Below are positions 25,565 to 35,488 of a stretch of DNA of 43,447 bases, one piece after another. Position numbers and translations under genes: made by a program. Numbering within the stretch: position 1 is the first letter of the stretch; each line of letters opens with the position of its first letter. Origin of the DNA: Flavobacteriaceae bacterium (GTDB taxonomy: Bacteria > Bacteroidota > Bacteroidia > Flavobacteriales > Flavobacteriaceae); the NCBI GenBank assembly GCA_027065775.1, contig JAMONN010000104.1, positions 1 through 43,447 on the forward strand, given 5' to 3'. Below the pieces are notes generated by a model, which saw nothing but the letters and a program-made list of their open reading frames with translations, was not told the origin of the DNA and did not search any database.

Positions 25565-27193
25565 TTATTTTTTATCAAAAGCAATCCGTAAAGCCAAAAT
25601 ATGTGCACAAGGACCTTTTGTCATTTTATTTGTATAATAGTAATTGCAATTGCATTTACCATCTATTATTTTTAAATCATTATCAATTATAACCGAACTT
25701 TCGTATTGATTACTAACCAATCCGTTAACGATAATTTTGTTATCTGCTGTGTTCGATTTCACTTTTTTAACTTCACCATTTTGCATTAACGAATAGGCTT
25801 CTTTATCCGTTTCACTAGAAAATCGAAGTGACTCAATATCAATGCCATCTCGCTTTAATTCTCTAACTCTGTAAACCTTATTTTTAAGATCGTAAATTAC
25901 TTTTCCTGCTTGTGTAAATGTGGCTAAAGATTGTTTTACCGTATGTACATCTAAATTTAATTTTTTGGCGATTTCAGTTTCGGTATTAAACCAATCTTTT
26001 CGTAATTCTAAATAAATAGTTTGCATAGTGGTTGCTGCAACTTGTCCTCTTGGTGCTAATAAATCTAATTGACTTGCTTGTGTCCAATCATTTGCAGTCC
26101 AACCAGATAATCCTAAAGTAAAATACATTTCATTGGTTAAATGTGCTATGTAAAACGATGGCATTCCGTGACCTAAAAGATGTACTGTAAATTTATTGGT
26201 AATTGGCAGTAAACGTTCTAATAATAAAATTCTGCGTCTTCCCCAAACTTTAATTTCTTCTTCTTTTTCGCCTTTATAAATGGATTGTGTACATTCTACT
26301 TCAATATTCCAAGGTTCAAAAATAGCCACAATTGGTTGTCCTGGTTTTAGGATATATTTAATAGATCTTGGTCCTTTTCTTTCTTTATTTCGTTTTAAAA
26401 CGGAAATAAAATTAGCAATATCAATCGCTTCTAATTCAAACGAAACTTTATTACTTGTCATTGCCGAACTAACTTGTAAAAAACCACGAACCCAACTATC
26501 TGGCAAGTCAATTTTCACCTCTTTGTAATTTTCTTCGCCTGTAGTTTTTACATCAAAACCTGATGGGTCAATCTTAAAATCGGTTTCCTTATAGGTTCTT
26601 ATTTTTTGAAATTCTTGGTATAAATTATCAGAATAATCTATGTTTGTTGTACCACATTTAAATTCGTTTATATCTTTAAAAACGCCATAACCGCAAGATA
26701 ATTTTCCGTAAACGGATTCGTCTTTACTAAAACATTCAAAAAACACTTGATCAGGATGTACTGTAATTACTGGGTCTAAAACATACCAAGCAGCCATATC
26801 GCGTTTGTATAAATAATTAAAGTATTTACGTTGTGCTTTATAATATGGTCTAGTTATTTTTTCTCGTATGCTTCGTAAACCTTGTAATTCGCATTGCATA
26901 TTTTTAATTTCGGATTGTAATTTTGATAATTCTACAGAAGCATCTGCTAACCAAATTTCTTCTTGACTTTTCAACCAAGTTAAATATGCTGTATTATCCT
27001 TTGGTTGAAAATTAAAATCTGCTAAAACCACATAATGCAAAGCCGAAATTGCTTCTCGAAACGGAATTTTTTTATCTAATGTACCAACAAAAAATGTTGG
27101 GTCTCGCAAAACATCTGGTGCAAAATTTACCGAAGTTGAATTTGCTGTATTTTGCACTTTACTGTTTCCACCATATTTATAATTAAACTTCAT
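25565..27193 (-). CDS. Winged-helix-SWIM zinc-finger protein, retron-associated
   Basis: The 542-residue protein has a predicted winged helix at about 395-450 (WFNTETEIAKKLNLDVHTVKQSLATF, then AGKVIYDLKNKVYRV). It ends in a SWIM zinc finger, C514-x-C516-x12-C529-x-H531 (KCNCNYYY...GPCAH). SWIM domains bind DNA or proteins. The N-terminal two-thirds are not recognisable to me. The gene starts 4 bp after the stop of the WGR gene and is directly upstream of the retron ncRNA and RT on the same strand. A winged-helix-SWIM accessory protein is a known marker of one published retron type (I recall type XIII), so it is a likely effector or regulator of the retron. The effector activity is unknown. 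Confidence 0.8.
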   Translation of the reverse strand: MKFNYKYGGNSKVQNTANSTSVNFAPDVLRDPTFFVGTLDKKIPFREAISALHYVVLADFNFQPKDNTAYLTWLKSQEEIWLADASVELSKLQSEIKNMQCELQGLRSIREKITRPYYKAQRKYFNYLYKRDMAAWYVLDPVITVHPDQVFFECFSKDESVYGKLSCGYGVFKDINEFKCGTTNIDYSDNLYQEFQKIRTYKETDFKIDPSGFDVKTTGEENYKEVKIDLPDSWVRGFLQVSSAMTSNKVSFELEAIDIANFISVLKRNKERKGPRSIKYILKPGQPIVAIFEPWNIEVECTQSIYKGEKEEEIKVWGRRRILLLERLLPITNKFTVHLLGHGMPSFYIAHLTNEMYFTLGLSGWTANDWTQASQLDLLAPRGQVAATTMQTIYLELRKDWFNTETEIAKKLNLDVHTVKQSLATFTQAGKVIYDLKNKVYRVRELKRDGIDIESLRFSSETDKEAYSLMQNGEVKKVKSNTADNKIIVNGLVSNQYESSVIIDNDLKIIDGKCNCNYYYTNKMTKGPCAHILALRIAFDKK

Positions 27194-27197
27194 TTGC

Positions 27198-30100
27198 TTA
27201 AACAGTTTTTATGGTTAATGGAACTTCTAAATTTGGATGTGCTTCGTGAATTTCTAATAACAAATCGATATGGTGACTGTTATCTTTTATTGTTTTTGTT
27301 CCTAAAACAGTTTTTATAATTTTAATGGTCATTTCTGCAACTTTTTCATTTTTAATTTCACGTTTTAAAAAAGTATAAATCCTCGTTTTTGTTGCTCTAT
27401 TTGTATTTATATTAAATAAACTTGTCTTGAAAAAAGGTGCTAATTTTAAAATAACTTCTGTATTGTTTGACGCGTAATTATCTAAGTAATTGGTTACAAA
27501 AAACTGCATTTCTTTGGTTGGATGTTCTTGTAATTTTAATAATAAAGGCAAACCTTTGTCTTTACTAAAATGTATGGTAATCATTTTTCTACCAAATGCC
27601 TGTACGTCTTTTTTGGTATGATCAGAAACATATAATAAAAGTTCTAAAGTCCAATTTTCTAGTTTAATATGTGCTTCAAAAAATGTACAAGACCAGTTAA
27701 TTACATCTTGCCATTTGCTATTAAATACTTTTAAAGCATCTTCTAATTCGTAATTAATTCTAGCAATATTATCTTTAAAAAATTGGTGCAAACTTTCGCG
27801 AATTTCTATAACTGCACTTGTAGATAATGCTACCAATTCATCTATGGTAAAATCTTTTAAAACAACACGTTCATTAAATAGTGGTGTTCCTAATTTTTGA
27901 GCAAAATCATAATCTGAAAGTACTAAATTTACAATACCTTTTGTATTAATTGAAGGTAAATTTTTATCGTAATATTTTACTAAAACTGCATAACTATTTT
28001 CGTGAACTCCAGTGTAATCTTCAACTTGAATAATTGTATTTAATAACTGATTTAATAGTTTTTCTTTAAAATTGGCATCTAACTTTATTAAACGTTCAAT
28101 ACTTGGTTGAATGGCACCTCTAACCTCTACGTGTTCTGAAAAACAATACGAACCAATTTTGTGTTTGTGTTCTAACAAAAAAGCATCTGGAAAATGAGCA
28201 AGTATCTCGATTCCTGCTTTTCTAATAATTTTTTCATCGGAATTTATATAACTATCAAAATTGTCTTTAAATAATTGAAATGCAGGTATTTTATTGTGTT
28301 TCGCTAAATTAATTGCAAATAATTTATTAGTTATATTATTGGAAATTGCTAAATTTTTAATCTCTTTTTCGGAAGTTTCGGCAAGTAATTCACCAAAATT
28401 TGTACTGCCAATTAATTGATTAACTAACAATAGGTAATCAAAATTATAATTGCTTTCTTTTTCAAAAAAGGAATTAATTTCCGTAATAGAAAACGGCATA
28501 TTATAAGTAACTTTTACGGTATATAATTTGGTTAAATAATCAATTATAAAAAGTTGTTTTGTTAAAAGTAATTTTGAAATAAATCCTTTTTGTGTAAAAT
28601 AATTTTCTTCGTAAGTAGTTAACCATTCTACTGCAATGTTGTTTGCCCTTTGATTTGTAGATTCTAATAACGCAAATAATATACTTTCTTCGGGTTGTGT
28701 GTTTTTATATTTTTCTTTTAGAATTGGTAAAATAATTTCTAAAACTCGCTCATCATAATGACCAACTAATTTAGTTAGTAAAGCATTAGTTATGTTCTCT
28801 AAAAACTTTGGATTATCTTGTATGATTTTTAATGAAAATTCAATAGCAATATCGCTTTTTGCATTGGCTAAAATAGTTAAAATTTCTTGTGGTTTTGTGT
28901 CCCAAATTGTTGGTAATATTTCTGAACGTTGTTTTGTTGCGTCTTTAAGTTCTTCGGTAAAATAGCGTTTTATTGTGCCTTTTATTTTGTTAGAGTTACC
29001 ATAAACAATATACATTAAGGCTAAAAAATTACTATATTTTGGAAAATAATGTTTTTCGTTTTTGTATTGATCTGCTTCATAATCGTAATCCCAAATATAT
29101 TGTACATCTTCTTTTTGGTTGTCTATTTTATCATCTAACGAACACAATAAATTGGTAGCATATTCTATATAATCATCTGTTGCAGTTTTACTATAATTTA
29201 CAATTAATTTATATGCAGTTTTATCAAAATATGCTTTGGTCTTGCTTGAAAATGCAATTTTTGGATTTCTCTTTGTTTTTTCTTTTGTTGGATTGACCCA
29301 ATTTCCATCAACATAAACATCCCAAGAAGAGGAAGAATAACCAGGATTACTAATTGCAATTCGTTTTGCAAGTAACGTTAAAAACGGAATATCATTAATG
29401 ATTTCTGCTGTTCTATAAATGTAACGAATCGATTTAAACGTATTCACTTTTAAAGGCGTTTTTTGAATGAATTCGAATAATTTTTCTTTTAATTTTTCAT
29501 TTTCAAAAGCCATTAAATAAGTATAGTAAACAATATTTGCATCAATGTTTTTATCACTTAATAAATGTGATGCTATTGAACCAATTACATCATCTGTTAA
29601 AGTAACGCGTTTGTCATTTTTAACCTGTTCTTTAACTGCATTGTAATGCATTGAATTTCCGAATTTCAACAAATAAGAAACTGCAATTCTACCAACTTTA
29701 TTTGTAAATTTATTTTCTTTAAATATCGTAAAAATAGTTTCAATTTCTGTAGTATTCTTAAAATGTGCTAAAACATAAATTGTAGCATATTGTTCAAATT
29801 CATCTTTGGAATTTAGAAACGGTTTTATATAGTCTATTGCATTAGTCATATTTAATGCAATAGTTCGCATAATAATTCTTGAAAGTTTCCAGTTTCTTGT
29901 ATATGTGCCTAAATTCGCTTCTTTTAAATAAGTTAAAATTGTTTCTTCTCTGGCGGTGTTTACTTTTGGTTTAGTTTTTTTAACAGTTGTTTTTACGTTG
30001 TTTTTCCCATTTTCGGAATAACCTTTTTTCTCTTTACTTTCAACTAATTTATTAAAGATTTTTTCGGCTTCTTCAAAAGCAACAGGAAAAACAGTTTTTG

Positions 30101-30245
30101 TACCTTCTCGTAAATTTGCGCCTCTGCGACCATACCTAAAGTTTACAATAAATAAATCTTGCCCAGATTCATAAAGATCTACTTCGTAAACTTTATCTGA
30201 TTTTCCTTCAGAAAAGTATAGTGTCTTTTGTTTTATTAATTTCAA
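27198..30245 (-). CDS. WGR-domain, HEAT-like repeat protein, retron-associated
   Basis: The 1015-residue protein starts with a WGR domain (about 1-75: TLYFSEGKSDKVYEVDLYESG, FIVNFRYGRRG). A low-complexity Lys-rich linker (KKTKPKVNTAR) follows, then about 900 residues of helical, HEAT-like repeats. WGR domains are found in PARPs and in MolR-like proteins and often bind nucleic acid. No nuclease or other catalytic motif was found by eye. It is the first gene of the operon and is 4 bp before the SWIM gene. A -7-like box TACCTTTC (7 of 8) is near 30259-30266. Its place next to a retron and a SWIM protein suggests an effector or sensor in phage defence. Confidence 0.78.
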   Translation of the reverse strand: MKLIKQKTLYFSEGKSDKVYEVDLYESGQDLFIVNFRYGRRGANLREGTKTVFPVAFEEAEKIFNKLVESKEKKGYSENGKNNVKTTVKKTKPKVNTAREETILTYLKEANLGTYTRNWKLSRIIMRTIALNMTNAIDYIKPFLNSKDEFEQYATIYVLAHFKNTTEIETIFTIFKENKFTNKVGRIAVSYLLKFGNSMHYNAVKEQVKNDKRVTLTDDVIGSIASHLLSDKNIDANIVYYTYLMAFENEKLKEKLFEFIQKTPLKVNTFKSIRYIYRTAEIINDIPFLTLLAKRIAISNPGYSSSSWDVYVDGNWVNPTKEKTKRNPKIAFSSKTKAYFDKTAYKLIVNYSKTATDDYIEYATNLLCSLDDKIDNQKEDVQYIWDYDYEADQYKNEKHYFPKYSNFLALMYIVYGNSNKIKGTIKRYFTEELKDATKQRSEILPTIWDTKPQEILTILANAKSDIAIEFSLKIIQDNPKFLENITNALLTKLVGHYDERVLEIILPILKEKYKNTQPEESILFALLESTNQRANNIAVEWLTTYEENYFTQKGFISKLLLTKQLFIIDYLTKLYTVKVTYNMPFSITEINSFFEKESNYNFDYLLLVNQLIGSTNFGELLAETSEKEIKNLAISNNITNKLFAINLAKHNKIPAFQLFKDNFDSYINSDEKIIRKAGIEILAHFPDAFLLEHKHKIGSYCFSEHVEVRGAIQPSIERLIKLDANFKEKLLNQLLNTIIQVEDYTGVHENSYAVLVKYYDKNLPSINTKGIVNLVLSDYDFAQKLGTPLFNERVVLKDFTIDELVALSTSAVIEIRESLHQFFKDNIARINYELEDALKVFNSKWQDVINWSCTFFEAHIKLENWTLELLLYVSDHTKKDVQAFGRKMITIHFSKDKGLPLLLKLQEHPTKEMQFFVTNYLDNYASNNTEVILKLAPFFKTSLFNINTNRATKTRIYTFLKREIKNEKVAEMTIKIIKTVLGTKTIKDNSHHIDLLLEIHEAHPNLEVPLTIKTV

Positions 30246-30339
30246 TGTTTAATTTTTTGAAAGGTAAATATACTGAATTTTAAAAGATGTTTGACGCCTA
30301 CCATTATTTTTAATAAGTAATGGTTTTAATACAACTAGT

Positions 30340-30702
30340 CTATTTTATTTTTTGGATTAACATTTCGATATTTTTTTTTGAATTACCAACAAAAATTTCG
30401 TCATCTACTAAAATAACTGGTCGTTTTAAAAACGTATATTCATCTAATATTAATTGTTTGAAATCTTTTTCGGTAAGTTTATTATCTTTTAACAGTTTGT
30501 AGCGTTTTGCTCTTTTACTAAATAATGCTTCATAACTTTTTGTAAAACTATACATTTCTTCTAATTGAGAAACAGTAATTGGTTCGGTTTTTATTTCTTG
30601 AAAAATGAATGCTTTATATTTCTCATCAGAAATTGATGCTTTTAATTGTTTTAGGATTTGCCTGTTCGTGTCACAGGTTTTTAGATGGTAAACTTTTTTC
30701 AT
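30340..30702 (-). CDS. ArsC/Spx-family thioredoxin-fold protein
   Basis: The 120-residue protein has the ArsC-family start VYHLKTCDTNRQILKQL, with a single Cys10 and no second CxxC Cys. The signature region LKRPVILVDDEIFVG near residues 92-106 includes the Arg-Pro pair of arsenate-reductase relatives. It is a cytosolic thioredoxin-fold protein. Many small ArsC-family members in Bacteroidota are annotated as arsenate reductases without proof, and glutathione-using types need partners not seen here. It is separate from the retron operon by about 95 bp. Function uncertain. Confidence 0.8.
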   Translation of the reverse strand: MKKVYHLKTCDTNRQILKQLKASISDEKYKAFIFQEIKTEPITVSQLEEMYSFTKSYEALFSKRAKRYKLLKDNKLTEKDFKQLILDEYTFLKRPVILVDDEIFVGNSKKNIEMLIQKIK

Positions 30703-30868
30703 TTTGTAAAAATAACTATTTTAAGTGAATTTTTTCATTTTGTCATTTACGGAATTAATTTTATCGAAAAAAAAATATTTACTAGTTTATATGATAATAG
30801 TAAAAAGATCGATTGTAGAACCTTAAAATTGTATTGAAAAAAATTATTAAATCCTAAATTAATATTCG

Positions 30869-30876
30869 TAATTTTG
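30869..30876 (+). promoter_or_regulatory. -7 promoter box of the acyl-CoA dehydrogenase gene
   Basis: TAATTTTG matches TAnnTTTG and lies 24 bp upstream of the ATG at 30900. Confidence 0.55.
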
Positions 30877-30899
30877 AATCCTAATTTAAAACTTAAAAA

Positions 30900-32078
30900 A
30901 TGGCTCAAGATTTATATCAAGCTCCAGATTATTTCAATTTAGACGAATTATTAACTGAAGAACATAAATTAATTCGTGATTCTGCTCGTGAATGGGTAAA
31001 ACGTGATGTTTCGCCAATTATTGAAGAATATTGCCAAAAGGCAGAATTTCCACATCAAATTGTAAAAGGTTTGGCAGAAATTGGTGCTTTTGGTTCTTAT
31101 ATTCCTGAAAAATACGGTGGAATGGGATTAGATCAAATGAGTTATGGTTTAATTATGCAAGAATTAGAACGTGGCGATTCTGGTGTACGATCTACTGCAT
31201 CTGTACAAACTTCTTTAGTGATGTATCCTATTTATAAATACGGAAACGAAGAACAAAGAATGAAATATTTACCAAAATTAGCTTCTGGTGAATTTATTGG
31301 TTCTTTCGGTTTAACCGAACCTGATCATGGTTCTAACCCTGGAGGAATGGTTACTAACATTAAAGATATGGGTGACCATTATTTATTAAATGGTGCGAAA
31401 ATGTGGATTTCTAATGCTCCTTTTGCAGATGTTGCCGTAGTTTGGGCAAAAAATGAAGAAGGAAGAATAAAAGGAATTATTGTTGAAAGAGGAATGGAAG
31501 GTTTTTCGACACCAACAACACATAACAAATGGTCATTAAGAGCAAGTGCTACTGGTGAGTTAATTTTTGATAATGTAAAAGTGCCTAAAGAAAACTTATT
31601 ACCAAATAAAGATGGTTTAGGTGCACCTTTAGGTTGTTTAGATTCTGCTAGATATGGTATTGCTTGGGGCGCAATTGGTGCTGCAATGGATTGTTATGAT
31701 ACTGCTTTACGTTATGCTACGGAAAGAATTCAATTTAAAAAACCAATTGCATCTTATCAATTACAACAAAAAAAATTAGCAGAAATGATTACTGAAATCA
31801 CTAAAGCACAATTATTAACTTGGCGATTAGGTACTTTACGTGATGAAGGGAAAGCAACTACAGCTCAAATATCTATGGCAAAACGTAATAATGTAGATAT
31901 GGCTTTGAAAATAGCTAGAGAAGCAAGACAAGTTTTAGGTGCTATGGGAATTACTGGTGAATATTCTATCATGAGACATATGATGAATTTAGAATCGGTA
32001 ATTACTTACGAAGGTACACATGATATTCATTTACTAATTACTGGTATGGATATTACAGGTATCCCTGCTTTTAAATAG
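30900..32078 (+). CDS. gcdH: Glutaryl-CoA dehydrogenase (acyl-CoA dehydrogenase family)
   Basis: The 392-residue protein matches the acyl-CoA dehydrogenase family throughout, and the glutaryl-CoA dehydrogenase branch in detail: GDSGVRSTASVQTSLVMYPIYKYG, FGLTEPDHGSNPGGM, WISNAPFADVAVVWAK and the catalytic base Glu371 in YEGTHDIHLL. It oxidises and decarboxylates glutaryl-CoA to crotonyl-CoA with FAD, a step of lysine and tryptophan breakdown. It is cytosolic and has its own promoter. The codons are less AT-biased than the neighbours, as expected for a well-expressed gene. Confidence 0.9.
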   Translation: MAQDLYQAPDYFNLDELLTEEHKLIRDSAREWVKRDVSPIIEEYCQKAEFPHQIVKGLAEIGAFGSYIPEKYGGMGLDQMSYGLIMQELERGDSGVRSTASVQTSLVMYPIYKYGNEEQRMKYLPKLASGEFIGSFGLTEPDHGSNPGGMVTNIKDMGDHYLLNGAKMWISNAPFADVAVVWAKNEEGRIKGIIVERGMEGFSTPTTHNKWSLRASATGELIFDNVKVPKENLLPNKDGLGAPLGCLDSARYGIAWGAIGAAMDCYDTALRYATERIQFKKPIASYQLQQKKLAEMITEITKAQLLTWRLGTLRDEGKATTAQISMAKRNNVDMALKIAREARQVLGAMGITGEYSIMRHMMNLESVITYEGTHDIHLLITGMDITGIPAFK

Positions 32079-32098
32079 ATAATAAAAATTTATACAAA

Positions 32099-32134
32099 AA
32101 AAAAATCTTCTGAAAATTTTCAGAAGATTTTTTT
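32099..32134. terminator. Perfect 36-bp terminator palindrome
   Basis: Two 18-bp arms flank the centre AAAA|TTTT, with the stem ATCTTCTG/CAGAAGAT and A/T tracts outside. It ends the gcdH transcript and, read from the other strand, anything coming from the TonB receptor side. Confidence 0.9.
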
Positions 32135-32153
32135 ATGCAATATATTTATTAAA

Positions 32154-32300
32154 TTACTTTACAATAATACGTTTTACCTTACCAAATTTAGAAGTTCCTA
32201 ATCTCACTAGATAAACTCCTGAAGATAAACCATAAGAGTCATTAACTTTAAAGTTTGGGAAATCAGTTTCTTCAGAGACAGTAATTAACCAACTTCTACT
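32154..32300 (-). pseudogene. Orphan T9SS type A sorting-domain remnant
   Basis: On the minus strand, immediately after the TonB receptor stop, about 49 codons read SWLITVSEETDF...PNFKVNDS and then YGLSSGVYLVRLGTSKFGKV...RIIVK, ending in TAA at 32154-32156. 'L-S-S-G-V-Y-L-V-[RK]-[LV]...K-[RK]-I-I-[VI]-K' is the end of the type IX secretion C-terminal domain. There is no start codon, signal peptide or cargo domain, so it is the tail of a gene that was otherwise lost. Confidence 0.8.
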
Positions 32301-32302
32301 AA

Positions 32303-34753
32303 TTAAAAAGTACCAATTAAACTAAAAGAAAAATTTCGACCAGGAGCAGAAATCCCAGAAGCAAACTCTCTATAATGTTGATCAAAAATATTATCTATAC
32401 CAATGAGAAAATCAATATTTTTATGAAATTCATATTTTACATCAAAATTTAAAGTATTCCATGCAGGAGTTCCTGTACCTGTTTCTAATTCATCATCAAA
32501 ATCTGGTGTTTGTTCTATATTATCAATTCCTTCGATTAAATTATAGTCGCTAAATTTCTTTTTGGCATTAAATTTAAAATTGAAACTAAAATCAAATTTA
32601 TTTTTTTCATAACCAACTTGTATTGCTCCAAATAATGGTGGAATTGAAGATAATGGATCGCCAGTATCATAAGCCTTACCTTTTGTGTAAGTTAATTGTG
32701 CTTTACTATAAAATTGTTTTGTGAAATTTCCTTTAAAAGTAAATGTTCCTCCAACAATATAGGCATTTCCTTTATTTACATTTGCAATTATATCGCCTTG
32801 TTCACCATCAAATAAGATAGTAGAACTTCCATTTAGTTCAAAAAATTCTCTAATTATATATTGGTCTAATAGTGTGTAATATGTAGAAAAACCAATATGG
32901 TATTTTCTTGCTTTAAAATATTTTAGAATGCCTATTTCTGCATTATATGCAAACTCAGGTTTTAAATTAATATTTGGTACGGTTACTCTGCCTCTTTTTT
33001 CTCTTACTTTACCAACATCGTCTATGTTTGGTGATCTAAATCCTGAAGAAATCACACTGTTTAATTGCCATTGTTTTGTTGGTTTAAAAACATAACCAAT
33101 AGTTGCAGTAACAGCGGTATTACTTAAGTTAATATTATTATCTGGTAAGGTAATAAATGTTTCATCGTTCCATTTTGCTGAAAGATGGGTGTTTGTTAAT
33201 CGGATACCTGTATTTAACGTTTCTTTTTTATTTAAATCTTGTCTATAATTGGCATAAATTGCAGTACTTGTATAAGAACTTCCGCCATCAGCATATCTTG
33301 TTTGCACCACAAAATCTTCACCAAAACCAGTTATTTCATTTCCGTTTACAAGCAAAGTTTTTCCTTCTGAAGTTGAATTTACATCATTATAAGTAAATTC
33401 GGTTCCATAAGATAATATTCTTGAATTATCGGTTGTTAATGGTACTTCAAAATCTGCATTAAGGCTAAATACATCTACATTTTCGTTTCTATAAGAACGT
33501 TCTAAACTACCAAATCTACGCTGTATTCTTGACTCTTTAACATCTTGATATGCCAAAGTTATAGTACCATCGTTTAACCATTTTTTATTTGGATTAATTT
33601 TTAATTGTGTAGAAAGTAATAATCTTTTTTGTGGTCCATAACGCCATTCTGCAAATCTTAACTCTCCGTTTCTACGTTCGTATAATCTATCAAATCTCGG
33701 AATATCTGAAGATTCGCTATATTGAAAATTTATATTTAAATCTGTTTTTTCCGTTAATGGAATGTGGAGTTTTTGTAAAAAATCGAATTGGTCAAAACCA
33801 ATGTTTTTTTGAATTTCTGGGTTTGAATTTACCACAGAAAATTCATTGTAAAAATTCTCGGTATTATTAGAGTATTCATATTGCAAACCCCATTCATTAA
33901 AACCATGAGAACGTTTCTTACCCATTTTTAAATCGCCAAATTCACTACGTGAAAAACTGGTAAAGGTTGCAAATTTCTTAAATTGTAATTCTACGCCACC
34001 TTGAAAAGTATATTCGTTATTTACCGAACTATATCTAGTTAAGAAGGAAGGTTTAACATTAAAAGTATCATTCGTTTTTGGTTTTTTTGTAATATAATGA
34101 ATAATGCCACCTAAAGCATCCGAACCATAAATGACAGATGAAGGTCCAAAAACTACTTCGGTACGTTCTAACATGTTTGGTGATATAGAAATAGAGTTTT
34201 GTAAATGCCCTTTTCTGTAAATTGCATTATTCATTCTAACGCCATCGACAACTAATAAAATACGATTTGCCTCCATACCTCTTAAAACGGGACTTCCGCC
34301 ACCAAATTGTGATTTTTGAACTTTTATACCAGGTATTTCGGCTAATAAATCTGCTGCGGTTTGTGGTGCTATTTTTTGAATTTCTTCTATAGATATCGAT
34401 GCTAATTCTTGAGCAATACGACTTCGTTTTACTTCTGTTTTACTAGCCGATAAAAATATTTCTTCTAAACTATTAGAATTTTGATCTAAATAAATAATTG
34501 TTTTGTTTGTTAAATCTTTTTTTAAAGTAGTAAACGCTAAATATGAAATATGATTAAAGTAAATTGTTTCATTATCTTTATAATGTGAAATATTTATAAC
34601 CCCATTAATATCAGAAACACAATGCTTTACATTTTTATCATTATGAGCATCTACATTTGCAATTGGTTCTTTCGTTTTTTGATCTAATACAGTTATATTT
34701 TGTGCATATATTGTATTAGCTATTAGTATAAAAAGTAAAAGTGTTTTCTTCAA
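32303..34753 (-). CDS. TonB-dependent receptor, haem/haemoglobin type
   Basis: The 816-residue product has a signal peptide (ends IYAQ, residue 18), a carboxypeptidase-like domain (19-95: VLDQKTKEPIANVDAHND), a plug domain (about 100-220, with TAADLLAEIPGIKVQK and VLRGMEANRILLVVDGVRMNN), and a beta-barrel ending in Phe (FSFSLIGTF). The plug motif RILLVVDGVRMNNAIYRKGH is characteristic of haemoglobin/haem receptors in Bacteroidota. It would bring haem or haem-like compounds across the outer membrane using TonB energy. It lies 12 bp downstream of recO on the same strand, so it shares that operon. The specific ligand is inferred. Confidence 0.87.
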   Translation of the reverse strand: MKKTLLLFILIANTIYAQNITVLDQKTKEPIANVDAHNDKNVKHCVSDINGVINISHYKDNETIYFNHISYLAFTTLKKDLTNKTIIYLDQNSNSLEEIFLSASKTEVKRSRIAQELASISIEEIQKIAPQTAADLLAEIPGIKVQKSQFGGGSPVLRGMEANRILLVVDGVRMNNAIYRKGHLQNSISISPNMLERTEVVFGPSSVIYGSDALGGIIHYITKKPKTNDTFNVKPSFLTRYSSVNNEYTFQGGVELQFKKFATFTSFSRSEFGDLKMGKKRSHGFNEWGLQYEYSNNTENFYNEFSVVNSNPEIQKNIGFDQFDFLQKLHIPLTEKTDLNINFQYSESSDIPRFDRLYERRNGELRFAEWRYGPQKRLLLSTQLKINPNKKWLNDGTITLAYQDVKESRIQRRFGSLERSYRNENVDVFSLNADFEVPLTTDNSRILSYGTEFTYNDVNSTSEGKTLLVNGNEITGFGEDFVVQTRYADGGSSYTSTAIYANYRQDLNKKETLNTGIRLTNTHLSAKWNDETFITLPDNNINLSNTAVTATIGYVFKPTKQWQLNSVISSGFRSPNIDDVGKVREKRGRVTVPNINLKPEFAYNAEIGILKYFKARKYHIGFSTYYTLLDQYIIREFFELNGSSTILFDGEQGDIIANVNKGNAYIVGGTFTFKGNFTKQFYSKAQLTYTKGKAYDTGDPLSSIPPLFGAIQVGYEKNKFDFSFNFKFNAKKKFSDYNLIEGIDNIEQTPDFDDELETGTGTPAWNTLNFDVKYEFHKNIDFLIGIDNIFDQHYREFASGISAPGRNFSFSLIGTF

Positions 34754-34765
34754 AAGGAATTGATT

Positions 34766-35488
34766 TTATTTAAAAACAGTTTGCAATATTGCTAATGATT
34801 TTGGTTTTCTAAATTCGGGCAAATGTAAAGCAAAATAATCAATAATAAATAGTAAAAATGATTGCCTTAAAGTTGCACTAATATTTAATTTTGAAATAGC
34901 ATCAAAATTTATACCAATTATGGCTTTTAGAAGTGTTAAATTTTCAGTATCAATATATTTATCTAAAGGTTTGTTTTTTGAAAATACACCTTTAGATAAA
35001 TTAAAAAATTGGGCATCTTCATAATTTTTTTCAGGGAAAAACCCTAGATATATAGTCAATTTTAATAAAAAAAGTAAATGGAAATTTTTAGTTTCCTTAT
35101 GTGTTTCTAAATATATCAAAGAGGTTTCTAAATAATTAAATAATGCTATATTTTTTTCTTCTTCTTTTAAAACATTCGTTAATATTTCGGCTAAAAAAAT
35201 AACGATAGAACTTTTATAAATGTTTGTGTTTAGAGAATGAAACGGATAATAAACTCGTGCTTCTTTAATATAATTAAGTTTCCCTTTATTATTATGATTT
35301 CCAATAATATCTAATAAAGTAAAGACTTGAAAAAAAGCAATTTTTAACTTTTTAGATTTTGTGTTTTTAGATAGGATTCCTTTTAATAAGTAGGATTTAA
35401 TACCTTCTTTTGTGTAACATTTTACTATTAAACTAGTATCTTGAAATTTTATAGTATTTAAAACAATTGCTTTTGTGGCAACTAACAT
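34766..35488 (-). CDS. recO: DNA repair protein RecO
   Basis: The 240-residue protein starts LVATKAIVLNTIKFQDTSLIVKCYTKEG, the RecO N-terminal OB-fold strand set, followed by the helical C-terminal domain. RecO works with RecR to load RecA at gaps. Its start codon directly follows the PorZ stop with no gap (0 bp), and the TonB receptor starts 12 bp after its stop. The porZ-recO order is common in Flavobacteriia. The zinc-binding Cys cluster seen in some RecO proteins is absent, as is usual for this group. Confidence 0.88.
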   Translation of the reverse strand: MLVATKAIVLNTIKFQDTSLIVKCYTKEGIKSYLLKGILSKNTKSKKLKIAFFQVFTLLDIIGNHNNKGKLNYIKEARVYYPFHSLNTNIYKSSIVIFLAEILTNVLKEEEKNIALFNYLETSLIYLETHKETKNFHLLFLLKLTIYLGFFPEKNYEDAQFFNLSKGVFSKNKPLDKYIDTENLTLLKAIIGINFDAISKLNISATLRQSFLLFIIDYFALHLPEFRKPKSLAILQTVFK

